A stretch of DNA of 33,131 nucleotides from Alphaproteobacteria bacterium. Lineage in GTDB: Bacteria; Pseudomonadota; Alphaproteobacteria; JAEULC01. The stretch covers positions 1 to 33,131 of the forward strand of contig JAKLKW010000038.1 in NCBI GenBank assembly GCA_023150455.1. Reading direction: 5' to 3'. The notes beneath the pieces are model-generated. The model made no database searches, was not told where the DNA came from, and saw only the letters and a list, made by a program, of their open reading frames with translations. Both the position numbers and the translations under genes were made by a program. Below are positions 23,464 to 32,848 of the stretch, in pieces. Within the stretch, counting starts at the first letter, position 1. Each line of letters begins with the position of its first letter.

Positions 23464-23769
23464 CTATTCCTCCGGCTCGGTCGTGAACTGCAGCGGATAG
23501 CCCTTGCGGCGGCCGGCCTCCGTCGCGTTGGTCGCCTTGGTCTCGGCGACTTCCCTTGTGTAGACGGCGACCACGCAGGCGCCGCGCCGGTGCGCGGTCA
23601 TCATCACGCGATAGGCCTGGTCCTCGCTCATGCGGAACTCCGCCTTGAGGACCATGACGACGAACTCGCGCGGCGTGTAGTCGTCGTTGAGCAGGATGAC
23701 CTTGTAGAGGCGCGGCCGCTCGACCTTCGGCCGGGCCTTGGTGCGCGGCGTGGTGACGACGTCGCTCAT
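23464..23769 (-). CDS. clpS: ATP-dependent Clp protease adaptor ClpS
   Basis: 101-residue adaptor that hands N-end-rule substrates to ClpAP. The disordered N-terminus MSDVVTTPRTKARPKVERP is followed by the conserved core LYKVILLNDDYTPREFVVMVLKAEFRMSEDQAYRVMMTAHRRGACVVAVYTREVAETK, which holds the NDDYT N-degron pocket and the HxxG and YTRExAE motifs. GGGAGGA lies 8 bases before the ATG. No clpA is adjacent. A GCCGCCGG...CCGGCGGC hairpin follows the stop (about 23438-23463) without a U-run. Confidence 0.95.
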   Translation of the reverse strand: MSDVVTTPRTKARPKVERPRLYKVILLNDDYTPREFVVMVLKAEFRMSEDQAYRVMMTAHRRGACVVAVYTREVAETKATNATEAGRRKGYPLQFTTEPEE

Positions 23770-23865
23770 GAGCGGGATCCTCCCGACGACGGCGCAGCGA
23801 GGGTATTTGGCGCTGCCGGCGCCGTCGAATCAAGGCCCGCCGGCGCGCCCGGCGCGGCGCCTGTT

Positions 23866-25500
<1,635 letters not shown>

Positions 25501-25515
25501 CGATTCCGGCGCCTT

Positions 25516-25529
25516 CGATTTGCAAATCG
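25516..25529. promoter_or_regulatory. 14-bp palindrome with a TTTGCAAA core between two acyl-CoA synthetase genes
   Basis: CGATTTGCAAATCG is a perfect palindrome, 15 bases upstream of the leftward synthetase start and 50 bases upstream of prpE. TTTGCAAA is, from memory, the core recognised by ScfR-type regulators (RamB in Corynebacterium, PccR in Rhodobacter) that control acetyl- and propionyl-CoA metabolism. Only one copy is visible, whereas some described sites carry two. Confidence 0.5.
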
Positions 25530-25579
25530 CCCGCGCATTCCGCAGACTTGAGCGGCAGAATAGGGGAGAGAAACGCCCA

Positions 25580-27517
25580 ATGACCAGCAGCGCGACGACC
25601 AGCCGCCCGGGCAGCAGCCGCTACGACGACGTCTACGGCGCGTGGCGCCGCGATCCCGAGGCGTTCTGGGCCGCGGCCGCCGCGGACATCCACTGGGAGC
25701 GCCGGTGGGACAAGGTCCTCGACGCGTCCAACCCGCCCTTCTACCGCTGGTTCCCGGGCGCCCGCGTCAACACCTGCCACAACGCGCTCGACCGCCACGT
25801 CGACGGCGGCCGCGCCGACCAGGCGGCGCTGATCTACGACAGCCCGATCACGGGGCAGAAGCGGACCTACACCTTCCGCCAGCTACGCGACGAGGTCGCC
25901 AGGCTGGCCGGCGCGATCGCCGCGCGCGGCGTCAAGGCGGGCGACCGGGTCGTCATCTACATGCCGATGGTGCCCGAGGCGGCGATGGCGATGCTCGCCT
26001 GCGCGCGGCTGGGCGCGGTGCATTCCGTCGTGTTCGGCGGCTTCGCCGCGAACGAGCTGGCGACGCGCATCGACGACGCCAAGCCCAAGCTGATCCTGTC
26101 GGCGTCGTGCGGCATCGAGCCGGGCCGCATCGTCGCCTACAAGCCGCTGCTCGACGGCGCCATCGGGCTCGCCCGCCACAAGCCCGACGCCTGCTTCGTC
26201 CTGCAGCGCCCGCAGCATCCCTGCGGGCTGGTCAAGGGCCGCGACGTCGACTGGAGCGAGGCGGTGGCGAACGCCAAGCCGGCCGACTGCGTCACGGTGG
26301 CGGCGACCGATCCGCTCTACATCCTCTACACCTCGGGCACGACCGGCGCGCCCAAGGGCATCGTGCGCGACAATGGCGGGCACCTGGTCGCGCTCAACTG
26401 GAGCATGGGCAACATCTACGGCGTGAAGCCGGGCGAGGTGTACTGGGCCGCCTCGGACGTCGGCTGGGTGGTCGGGCATTCCTACATCGTCTATGCGCCG
26501 CTGATCCACGGCAACACGACGATCCTCTACGAGGGCAAGCCGGTCGGCACGCCCGATGCCGGCGCCTTCTGGCGCGTGATCGCCGAGCACAGATGCGCCG
26601 CCATGTTCACCGCGCCGACCGCGTTCCGCGCCATCAAGCGCGACGACCCGAAGGGCGCGCTGATCAAGAAATACGACCTGAAGCATTTCCGCACGCTGTT
26701 CCTGGCGGGCGAACGGTGCGATCCCGACACGCTGCTGTGGGCGCAGCAGCAGCTCGGCGTGCCGGTGGTCGACCACTGGTGGCAGACCGAGACGGGATGG
26801 TCGATCGCGGCCAACTGCGTCGGCCTCGGCATGCTGCCGGTGAAGCCCGGCTCGCCGACCAAGCCGGTGCCCGGCTACGACCTGCAGGTGCTCGATGCGC
26901 AGGGCCAGGCGGTGGAGCCGGGCGATATCGGCGCGATCGTGGTCAAGCTGCCGCTGCCGCCGGGCAGCTTCCCGACGCTGTGGAACGCCGACCAGCGCTA
27001 CCGCGACTCCTACATGAACGACTATCCCGGCTACTACAAGACCGGCGACGCCGGCTATGTCGACGAGGACGGCTACGTCTTCGTCATGGCGCGCACCGAC
27101 GACGTCATCAACGTCGCCGGCCATCGCCTGAGCACCGGCGCGATCGAGGAGGTGCTGGCCTCGCATCCCGACGTGGCGGAATGCGCCGTGATCGGTGCGG
27201 CCGACCAGCTCAAGGGGCAGGTGCCGCTGGGATTCCTGGTCCTGAAGGCCGGCGTCGACCGTCCGGACCACGACATCGTCGCCGAGACGGTGCGGCTGGT
27301 GCGCGAGCGCATCGGCCCGGTCGCGGCGTTCAAGGTGGCGACGGTGGTCAAGCGCCTGCCCAAGACGCGCTCGGGCAAGATCCTGCGCGGCACCATGCAG
27401 AAGATCGCCGACGGCGAGGAATACAAGACGCCCGCCACGATCGACGATCCCGCCATCCTGCCCGAGATCGCCGAGGCGCTGCGCAGCGTCGGCTATGCGC
27501 GCGGCCAGATGGCGTAG
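25580..27517 (+). CDS. prpE: Propionyl-CoA synthetase (propionate-CoA ligase)
   Basis: Activates propionate (also acetate or acrylate in some homologues) to the CoA thioester. 645 residues. It shows the PrpE/Acs family order: N-terminal YDDVYGAWRRDPEAFWAAAA and the PrpE-like NTCHNALDRHVDGGRADQ, A3 loop YTSGTTGAPKG (250-260), WWQTETGW, YYKTGDAGYVDEDGYVFVMARTDDVINVAGHRLSTGAIEE, and the acetylatable catalytic Lys K600 in PKTRSGKILRG. PrpE is favoured over Acs by the short N-terminus and the CHNALDRHV string. GGGGAGAG lies about 10 bases before the ATG. The stop codon lies inside a heptamer array. The FAD-oxidoreductase gene begins 44 bases later. Confidence 0.9.
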   Translation: MTSSATTSRPGSSRYDDVYGAWRRDPEAFWAAAAADIHWERRWDKVLDASNPPFYRWFPGARVNTCHNALDRHVDGGRADQAALIYDSPITGQKRTYTFRQLRDEVARLAGAIAARGVKAGDRVVIYMPMVPEAAMAMLACARLGAVHSVVFGGFAANELATRIDDAKPKLILSASCGIEPGRIVAYKPLLDGAIGLARHKPDACFVLQRPQHPCGLVKGRDVDWSEAVANAKPADCVTVAATDPLYILYTSGTTGAPKGIVRDNGGHLVALNWSMGNIYGVKPGEVYWAASDVGWVVGHSYIVYAPLIHGNTTILYEGKPVGTPDAGAFWRVIAEHRCAAMFTAPTAFRAIKRDDPKGALIKKYDLKHFRTLFLAGERCDPDTLLWAQQQLGVPVVDHWWQTETGWSIAANCVGLGMLPVKPGSPTKPVPGYDLQVLDAQGQAVEPGDIGAIVVKLPLPPGSFPTLWNADQRYRDSYMNDYPGYYKTGDAGYVDEDGYVFVMARTDDVINVAGHRLSTGAIEEVLASHPDVAECAVIGAADQLKGQVPLGFLVLKAGVDRPDHDIVAETVRLVRERIGPVAAFKVATVVKRLPKTRSGKILRGTMQKIADGEEYKTPATIDDPAILPEIAEALRSVGYARGQMA

Positions 27518-27540
27518 GGCAGATGGCATAGGGCGGATGG
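27506..27540 (+). repeat. Heptamer tandem array across the prpE stop codon
   Basis: Five contiguous seven-base units: CAGATGG (27506), CGTAGGG (27513), CAGATGG (27520), CATAGGG (27527), CGGATGG (27534). Read as 14-mers it is AGATGGCGTAGGGC followed by AGATGGCATAGGGC with a single change. The prpE stop TAG is inside the second unit, so the last codons of prpE are part of the array. There is no inverted arm, unlike the arrays at 9054 and 21550. Confidence 0.75.
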
Positions 27541-27561
27541 CCTGAAGGAAGCGAGGAATCC

Positions 27562-28998
27562 GTGTCGAACGACATCAACCAGATCATGAACCTGAAGATC
27601 TTCGGCGGCGAGCGCCGGGCCAGGCGCGCGCGTCCGGCACGGACCTACCGCGAGGCGGCGCGCGAGATTCCCGTCCTGGCCGAGACCGACGTGCTGGTGG
27701 TCGGCGGCGGGCCGGCCGGCACGGCGGCGGCGATCGCGGCCGGGCGGCTCGGCGGCGAGGTCATGCTGGTCGAACGCTACAACCACCTGGGCGGGCTTTC
27801 GACCGGCGGGCTGGTGATCTGGATCGACCGCATGTCCGACTGGTCGGGCCGGCCGGTGATCCGCGGGCTGGCCGAGGAGCTGATGGACCGCCTGCCGCAG
27901 GACGCGATCCAGGGCCCGCCGAAGGGCGACTGGGGCTCGAAGGATGCCGCGACCGCAGCCTATTGGGCCGAGCGCACGGCCGCCTTCCACGGCACGGTGA
28001 CCTGGTCGCCGACCATCGATCCCGAGGCGCTGAAGACGCTGTCGATGCAGATGGTGCTCGACCACAAGGTGCGCCTGTTGCTGCATGCCTGGGTCGCGGC
28101 GCCGATCGTCGAAGACGGCAAGGTCCGCGGCGCCGTGATCGAGAGCAAGGAAGGGCGCCACGCGATCCACGCCAAGGTCGTGGTCGACACGACCGGCGAC
28201 GCCGACCTCATCGCGCGCGCGGGCGCGCGATGCCAGTCCGACATCGACCAGAGCGACATCCACCACTGCATCAACACGGGCTGGCTGTTCGCCGGCGTCG
28301 ACATGGAGCAGTGGATCAGGTTCCGCACCGAGCGGCCGCAGGACTTCGCCGCCTTCATGCAGGGCGGCCGCGAGAAGCTGAAGGCGTTCGAGCGCCCGTT
28401 CGTGTCGTGGCGCAACGACGTCTGCGTGTTCATGGGACCGCGGCTGTCGGGCTACAGCGCGATCGACGTCGAGGACCAGACCGAGGTCGAGATCCGCTCG
28501 CGCCAGCTGATGATCGGCAGCCTGGAGTATTTCCGCGCGCACGCGCCGGGCTTCGCCAACGCCTACATCATGCTCGGCGCGCCGCAGCTCGGCGTGCGCC
28601 ACAGCCGCCGCATGGCGGGCGTGCGCATGGTCACGCGCGAGCAGTGGGACAGCGGCAAGGCGTGGGACGACGAGATCGGCGTGTCGACCAGCCTGTCGCC
28701 CAAGTTCCCGAACATCTCGGTGCCCTACGGCGCGCTGGTGCCGGTCGAGGTCGACGGCATCCTCGGCGCCGGAAGGCACGTCGCCTGCGACGCCAGCTCG
28801 CACAGCTTCCTGCGCGAGATCCCGCAATGCTGGCTGACCGGCCAGGCCGCGGGCGTCGCCGCCGCCCTGGCGGCGAACGCGGCGATCCGGCCGCGCGACG
28901 TCGAGGTCCGCCTGATCCAGCGCGAGCTCCTGCGCCAGGGCGCCTATCTCTCGCCGTCGATCGAGGCGGCGCTGGACGGGAGAATGGTGGCGGAGTGA
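27562..28998 (+). CDS. FAD-dependent oxidoreductase (FAD_oxidored / PF12831 type)
   Basis: 478 residues. The dinucleotide fold is VLVVGGGPAGTAAAIAAGRLGGEVMLVERYNHLGG, with GxGxxG at 48-53 and the ribose-binding E71. VVVDTTGDADLIARAG (second FAD contact) and the C-terminal CWLTGQAAGVAAALAA close the FAD domain. LSTGGLV after the first motif is typical of PF12831 proteins, whose substrates are mostly unknown. There is no signal peptide. The GTG start has GAGGAA 5 bases upstream. It lies 44 bases after prpE and 26 bases before the LysR gene, in the same direction as the gal-type genes, so a role in the same aromatic-acid pathway is plausible but unproven. Confidence 0.85.
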   Translation: MSNDINQIMNLKIFGGERRARRARPARTYREAAREIPVLAETDVLVVGGGPAGTAAAIAAGRLGGEVMLVERYNHLGGLSTGGLVIWIDRMSDWSGRPVIRGLAEELMDRLPQDAIQGPPKGDWGSKDAATAAYWAERTAAFHGTVTWSPTIDPEALKTLSMQMVLDHKVRLLLHAWVAAPIVEDGKVRGAVIESKEGRHAIHAKVVVDTTGDADLIARAGARCQSDIDQSDIHHCINTGWLFAGVDMEQWIRFRTERPQDFAAFMQGGREKLKAFERPFVSWRNDVCVFMGPRLSGYSAIDVEDQTEVEIRSRQLMIGSLEYFRAHAPGFANAYIMLGAPQLGVRHSRRMAGVRMVTREQWDSGKAWDDEIGVSTSLSPKFPNISVPYGALVPVEVDGILGAGRHVACDASSHSFLREIPQCWLTGQAAGVAAALAANAAIRPRDVEVRLIQRELLRQGAYLSPSIEAALDGRMVAE

Positions 28999-29024
28999 GG
29001 CAGGGCGGGGTCGGCGCGGGACCG

Positions 29025-30032
29025 ATGCAGCGCTTCCTCGGCCAGCGCCTGAAGCTCCAGCAGATGCGCGTGGTCGACGCGATCGCGACCCATCGCAGCC
29101 TGAAGAAGGCGGCCGCGGCGCTGGCGCTGACCCAGCCGGCGCTCACCAAGGCGCTGCAGGAGCTCGAGGACGTGCTGGGCGTGCGCATCTTCGAGCGGCA
29201 GGCGCGCGGCACGGAGCCCAACCGGATGGGCGAGGCGGTCGTGGCCGCCGCGCGGCGGATGCTGGCGGAAGCCGGCCGGCTGCAGGACGAGCTCGAGCGG
29301 CTCAGGGCGGAAGGCGAGGAAACCATCGCCATCGGCGCCTTGCCGGTCGCCGCTTCCGGCGTGCTGCCCGGCGCGCTCGCCGCGCTCAAGGCCCGGCATC
29401 CCGGCGTCATCGTCAAGCTGATGCAGGGCACGACCAGCCAGCTGCTGCCGGCGCTGGAAGCGGGCGACATCGACCTCGTCGTCGGCCGGCTCTACGAGCC
29501 CGCCCGGCCCGACGCGTTCGTCCGCGAGGCGATCTACGAGGAGCCGCTCAGGGTGCTCGTGCGCGCCGATCATCCCCTGCTGTCGCGCCGGCCGGTCCGG
29601 CCGCTGCACCTGCTGGACTACCAGCTCGTCCTGCCGACGATCGGCCAGCGCCTCGGGCAGGAGATCGAGCCCGTCCTGGCGTCGCTGGGGCTTTCGGCGG
29701 CGGCGCCGCTGCGCACGTCGTCGATCGGCCTGATCCGCGAGCTGCTGCTTACGGGCGATGCCGTGACGATCATGCCGCATCACCTGCTCGCCGGCGACCT
29801 CGCCCGCGGCGCGGTGAAGACGCTGCCGCTGCGGCTCAAGGCTCGGCCGCGCCCCGCCGGCCTGATCCGCGCCGGCGGTCGCGCCCTGTCGCCGGGCACC
29901 GCGGCCTTCATCGAATGCCTGCGCGCGTCCCTGCCGGCGCGCCGCCGGCGCGCGCGCGTCGGCGCGGGCATTCCGGACGGTTATCGCTCGGCCGGACGAT
30001 TGAATAGGCCGATCGTCCGCTGCCGTCGCTAG
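29025..30032 (+). CDS. LysR-type transcriptional regulator (GalR/PcaQ-like) of the gal-type cluster
   Basis: 335 residues. The winged helix-turn-helix is at about 16-60 (LQQMRVVDAIATHRSLKKAAAALALTQPALTKALQELEDVLGVRIFERQARG), followed by an effector domain with TIAIGALPVAASGVLPGALAALKARHPGVIVKLMQGTTSQLLPALEAGDIDLVVGRL. This pattern fits the GbpR/PcaQ/GalR branch that controls aromatic-acid genes. The ATG at 29025 has a GGGA site; GTG 28995 overlapping the preceding stop is less likely. The last 30 residues (RRRRARVGAGIPDGYRSAGRLNRPIVRCRR) are basic and atypical. They coincide with a perfect LysR box, so the C-terminus may be shaped by the regulatory DNA it encodes. Likely effector: a pathway intermediate, unknown. 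Confidence 0.9.
   Translation: MQRFLGQRLKLQQMRVVDAIATHRSLKKAAAALALTQPALTKALQELEDVLGVRIFERQARGTEPNRMGEAVVAAARRMLAEAGRLQDELERLRAEGEETIAIGALPVAASGVLPGALAALKARHPGVIVKLMQGTTSQLLPALEAGDIDLVVGRLYEPARPDAFVREAIYEEPLRVLVRADHPLLSRRPVRPLHLLDYQLVLPTIGQRLGQEIEPVLASLGLSAAAPLRTSSIGLIRELLLTGDAVTIMPHHLLAGDLARGAVKTLPLRLKARPRPAGLIRAGGRALSPGTAAFIECLRASLPARRRRARVGAGIPDGYRSAGRLNRPIVRCRR
29993..30019 (+). promoter_or_regulatory. LysR-type binding site (T-N11-A) upstream of galB, inside the lysR 3' end
   Basis: CGGACGAT (29993-30000) and ATCGTCCG (30012-30019) form a perfect 8-bp inverted repeat around 11 bases, giving the exact T-N11-A LysR motif. A further ATCGTCCG lies at 30047-30054 and a CGGACG at 29974-29979, so four half-sites cluster within 81 bases before the galB ATG (30065). 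A possible -10 is TAGAGT at 30030-30035. The arrangement fits a strong recognition site plus a weaker activation site. Confidence 0.75.
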
Positions 30033-30064
30033 AGTGCGGCAGAACGATCGTCCGGGGCGAAGCC

Positions 30065-30787
30065 ATGGCCGCAAGCAGCAGGACCGCGCTGGTCGTCAGC
30101 GCCCATTCCGCCGATTTCGTCTGGCGCGCGGGCGGCGCCATTGCGCTGCATGCCAGGCGCGGATACCGGGTGACGATTGTCTGCCTGTCCTATGGCGAGC
30201 GCGGCGAGTCGGCGAAGCTGTGGCGCAGGCCCGGCATGACGCTGGACGCGATCAAGCAGGCGCGCAAGGCCGAGGCCGAGAAGGCCGCCGCGATCCTCGG
30301 CGCCGCCGTCGAGTTCTGGGACGTCGGCGACTACCCGATGCGGATCGGCGACGAGACCGTTTTCCGCCTGGCCGACACGTATCGCGCGCTGCGTCCGGAA
30401 TTCGTCCTGACCCATTCGCTCAAGGACCCCTACAATTTCGATCATCCGCTCGCCGCGCATGTCGCCCAGGAGGCGCGCATCGTGGCGCAGGCGCACGGCC
30501 ACCGGCCCGAGGTCCCCGTGATCGGCGCGCCGCCGGTGTATTTCTTCGAGCCGCACCAGACCGAGCAGTGCGAATGGCGGCCCGACATCCTGCTCGACAT
30601 CTCCGAGGTGTGGGAGCAGAAACGCCGCGCCATCGAGGCGATGGAGGGCCAGGAGCATCTCTGGGAGTACTACACGCGCGTCGCCCTCCAGCGCGGCGTG
30701 CAGGCCGCGCGCAACTCCGACCGCAAGGTCACGCACGGCGAGGGCTACGCCCGCCTGTTCCCGCAGGTGACGGACGCGCTGGGATGA
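30065..30787 (+). CDS. galB: 4-Oxalomesaconate hydratase, GalB type (PIG-L fold)
   Basis: Predicted to hydrate 4-oxalomesaconate to 4-carboxy-4-hydroxy-2-oxoadipate in gallate / protocatechuate 4,5-cleavage. 240 residues of the PIG-L fold. The metal motif is A-H14-S-A-D17 in place of the usual AHPDD, with the second metal region D126-H127-x4-H132. As I recall Pseudomonas putida GalB, the match is close along the length: ALVVSAHSADFVWRAGGAIALHA, CLSYGERGESAKLWR, VGDYPMR, HSLKDPYNFDHPLA, EPHQTEQCEWRPD and GQEHLWEYYTRVALQRGVQA. It is distinct from the amidohydrolase-fold LigJ that does the same reaction. Its last 4 bases overlap the galD start (ATGA), so the two are translationally coupled. It lies directly downstream of the LysR box. 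Confidence 0.92.
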   Translation: MAASSRTALVVSAHSADFVWRAGGAIALHARRGYRVTIVCLSYGERGESAKLWRRPGMTLDAIKQARKAEAEKAAAILGAAVEFWDVGDYPMRIGDETVFRLADTYRALRPEFVLTHSLKDPYNFDHPLAAHVAQEARIVAQAHGHRPEVPVIGAPPVYFFEPHQTEQCEWRPDILLDISEVWEQKRRAIEAMEGQEHLWEYYTRVALQRGVQAARNSDRKVTHGEGYARLFPQVTDALG

Positions 30788-31878
30788 GCGCGCTGCGGGC
30801 CATTCCCTGCACGCTGATGCGGGGCGGCACGTCGAAGGGCCCGTTCTTCCTGAAGTCGGACCTGCCGGCCGACCCCGCCACGCGCGACCGCGTGCTGCTC
30901 GCGGCCATGGGCTCGCCCGACCTGCGCCAGATCGACGGGCTCGGCGGCGCCCATCCGCTCACCAGCAAGGTCGCCGTGGTCGGCCCGGCCTCGCGGCCCG
31001 ATGCCGACGTCGACTACCTGTTCCTGCAAGTGGTCGTCGACCGGCCGCGCGTCGATGCGTCGCAGAACTGCGGCAACATGCTGGCCGGCGTCGGGCCGTT
31101 CGCGATCGAGCGCGGCCTCGCGCGCGTGACGGGCGACGTGACGCCGGTGCGCATCCACATGCTCAATACCGGCAGCGTCGCCGTCGCGCGGGTGCAGACG
31201 CCCGGCGGGCAGGTCGCCTATGACGGCGACGCGCGGATCGACGGCGTGCCCGGCACGGCGGCGCCCGTCAGCATCGAGTTCCTCGACGTCGCCGGCTCGT
31301 CCTGCGGCAGCCTGCTGCCGACCGGAAACGCCCGCGACACCGTCGAAGGCCTGGCGGTCACCTGCATCGACAACGGCATGCCGGTCGTCATCCTGCGCGC
31401 CGCCGATCTCGGCTGCACGGGCGCGGAGCCGCCGGCCGCGCTGGAAGCGGATGCCGCGCTGAAGGCCCGGGTCGAGGCCGTGCGCCTGGCGTGCGGCCGC
31501 ATGATGAACCTGGGCGACGTGGCGAAGAAGACGGTGCCGAAGATGACGCTCGTGTCGGCGCCGGCGGCCGGAGGCGCGATCGCGACGCGCAGCTTCATCC
31601 CGCACCGCGTGCACGAGGCGATCGGCGTGTTCGGCGCAGTCGGCGTCGCGACCGCCTGCCTGCTGCCGGGCTCGGTGGCGGCCGAGGCGGCGCGGCTGGA
31701 CCGCGGCGCCGCGGCGAAACGCATCGACGTCGAGCATCCGACCGGCTTCTTCAGCGTGGAGATCGAGGTCGACCGCTCCGCCGGTTCCCTACAGGTCAGC
31801 CGCTCCGCCTTGCTGCGTACCTGCCGCAAGCTGATGAGCGGCGAGGTCCACGTGCCGGAAAAAGCGTTCGGGACATGA
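30784..31878 (+). CDS. galD: 4-Oxalomesaconate tautomerase, GalD type (PrpF fold)
   Basis: Predicted to isomerise the keto form of the gallate/protocatechuate ring-cleavage product to enol 4-oxalomesaconate, the substrate of GalB. 364 residues. IPCTLMRGGTSKGPFFL, GSPDLRQIDGLGGAHPLTSKVA, QVVVDRPRVDASQNCGNMLAGVGPFAIERGL, VRIHMLNTGSVAVA, GSSCGSLLPTGNARDTVEG, TCIDNGMPVVIL, MNLGDVAKKTVPKM and TRSFIPHRVHEAIGVFGAV follow the Pseudomonas GalD pattern rather than 2-methylaconitate isomerase PrpF. K62 and C96 correspond to the catalytic Lys and Cys of the fold. It is coupled to galB by the ATGA overlap; the next gene begins 7 bases after the stop. Because prpE is nearby, a PrpF role was weighed; the pairing with galB decides against it. 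Confidence 0.93.
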   Translation: MSALRAIPCTLMRGGTSKGPFFLKSDLPADPATRDRVLLAAMGSPDLRQIDGLGGAHPLTSKVAVVGPASRPDADVDYLFLQVVVDRPRVDASQNCGNMLAGVGPFAIERGLARVTGDVTPVRIHMLNTGSVAVARVQTPGGQVAYDGDARIDGVPGTAAPVSIEFLDVAGSSCGSLLPTGNARDTVEGLAVTCIDNGMPVVILRAADLGCTGAEPPAALEADAALKARVEAVRLACGRMMNLGDVAKKTVPKMTLVSAPAAGGAIATRSFIPHRVHEAIGVFGAVGVATACLLPGSVAAEAARLDRGAAAKRIDVEHPTGFFSVEIEVDRSAGSLQVSRSALLRTCRKLMSGEVHVPEKAFGT

Positions 31879-31885
31879 GGCGCGC

Positions 31886-32815
31886 ATGAGCAAGCCGATC
31901 ACGACGGTCGCCTTCATCGGCTTCGGCGAAGCCGGCCAGATCTTCACCCGGGATCTCCGCAAGGCGGGGATCAGCGACGTCCGTGCCTTCGACATCGCGT
32001 TCGCCGATCCCGGCGCGGCGCAGCTCCGCGCCGCGCGCGAGGATGGGGTCCGCGTCGCGGCCGGGCCGCGCGACGCGGTCGACGGCGCCGAGCTGGTGGT
32101 CAGCGCCGTCACCGCCGGTTCCGACCTGGACGCGGCGCGGTCCTGCGCCGGCCATCTGGATGCGGCCGCGTTCTACCTCGACATCAACTCGGTCGCGCCC
32201 GAGACCAAGGCCGAAGCCGCGCGCATCGTCGACGGCGCCGGCGGCCGGTTCGTCGAGGCGGCGGTCATGGCGCCGGTGCATCCCAAGGGAATCAACACGC
32301 CGATGCTGCTGGGCGGGCGTCACGCCGGCGAGTTCCTCGAGCGTGCGGCGGGCTGGCCGCTCGACGCGCGCGTCTTCTCCGAGCGGATCGGCGCCGCGTC
32401 GTCGGTCAAGATGTGCCGCAGCATCATGATCAAGGGCCTGGAGGCGCTGGCGATCGAATGCGCGATGACCGCGCATCATTACGACGTGCTCGATGCGGTG
32501 CTGGCATCGCTGTCGAACATGTTCCCGGGCCAGGACTGGAACGCGAAGACGCAGTACCTGATCAGCCGGGCGCTGATCCACGGCCGCCGCCGCGCCGAGG
32601 AGATGCGCGAGGTGGCGAAGACCATCGAGGACGCCGGGCTCGAGCCCGTGATGACGCGCTCGACCGTCGCCCGGCAGGACGGGGCGGCCGACCTGGGCGC
32701 CGTGATCGGGGCGGCGCGCGCGGGCTCGGCCGAGCTCGGCGCGCTGCTCGTGGAGCTCGACGCCGCGCGCCGGCGCATCGCGGCGCCCGGCGGGAAACCG
32801 GCTGCCGCGCGGTGA
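31886..32815 (+). CDS. NAD(P)-binding dehydrogenase with DUF1932 domain (beta-hydroxyacid-dehydrogenase-like)
   Basis: 309 residues. The N-terminal Rossmann domain is TVAFIGFGEAGQIFTRDLRKAG (GxGxxG), followed by LVVSAVTAGSDLDAARSCAGHL, YLDINSVAPETK and EAAVMAPVHPKGINTPMLLGG. The C-terminal helical part SSVKMCRSIMIKGLEALAIECAMTAHHYDVLDAVLASLSNMFP is the DUF1932 domain, with a candidate catalytic Lys at 175 or 183. The family relates to 6-phosphogluconate and beta-hydroxyacid dehydrogenases; its substrate is unknown. It lies 7 bases after galD in the same operon, so a hydroxy- or oxo-dicarboxylic intermediate of the same pathway is the likely substrate (inference). GalB and GalD are known without such a partner in the classic Pseudomonas cluster. 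Confidence 0.85.
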   Translation: MSKPITTVAFIGFGEAGQIFTRDLRKAGISDVRAFDIAFADPGAAQLRAAREDGVRVAAGPRDAVDGAELVVSAVTAGSDLDAARSCAGHLDAAAFYLDINSVAPETKAEAARIVDGAGGRFVEAAVMAPVHPKGINTPMLLGGRHAGEFLERAAGWPLDARVFSERIGAASSVKMCRSIMIKGLEALAIECAMTAHHYDVLDAVLASLSNMFPGQDWNAKTQYLISRALIHGRRRAEEMREVAKTIEDAGLEPVMTRSTVARQDGAADLGAVIGAARAGSAELGALLVELDAARRRIAAPGGKPAAAR

Positions 32816-32848
32816 CGCAACGGCGATGACAATGAGCGGAGGACGACG

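Noticed and set aside
30784..31878. PrpF (2-methylaconitate isomerase) because prpE is nearby
   Set aside because: No prpB, prpC or acnD gene is present, and the sequence strings and the overlapping galB partner fit 4-oxalomesaconate tautomerase.
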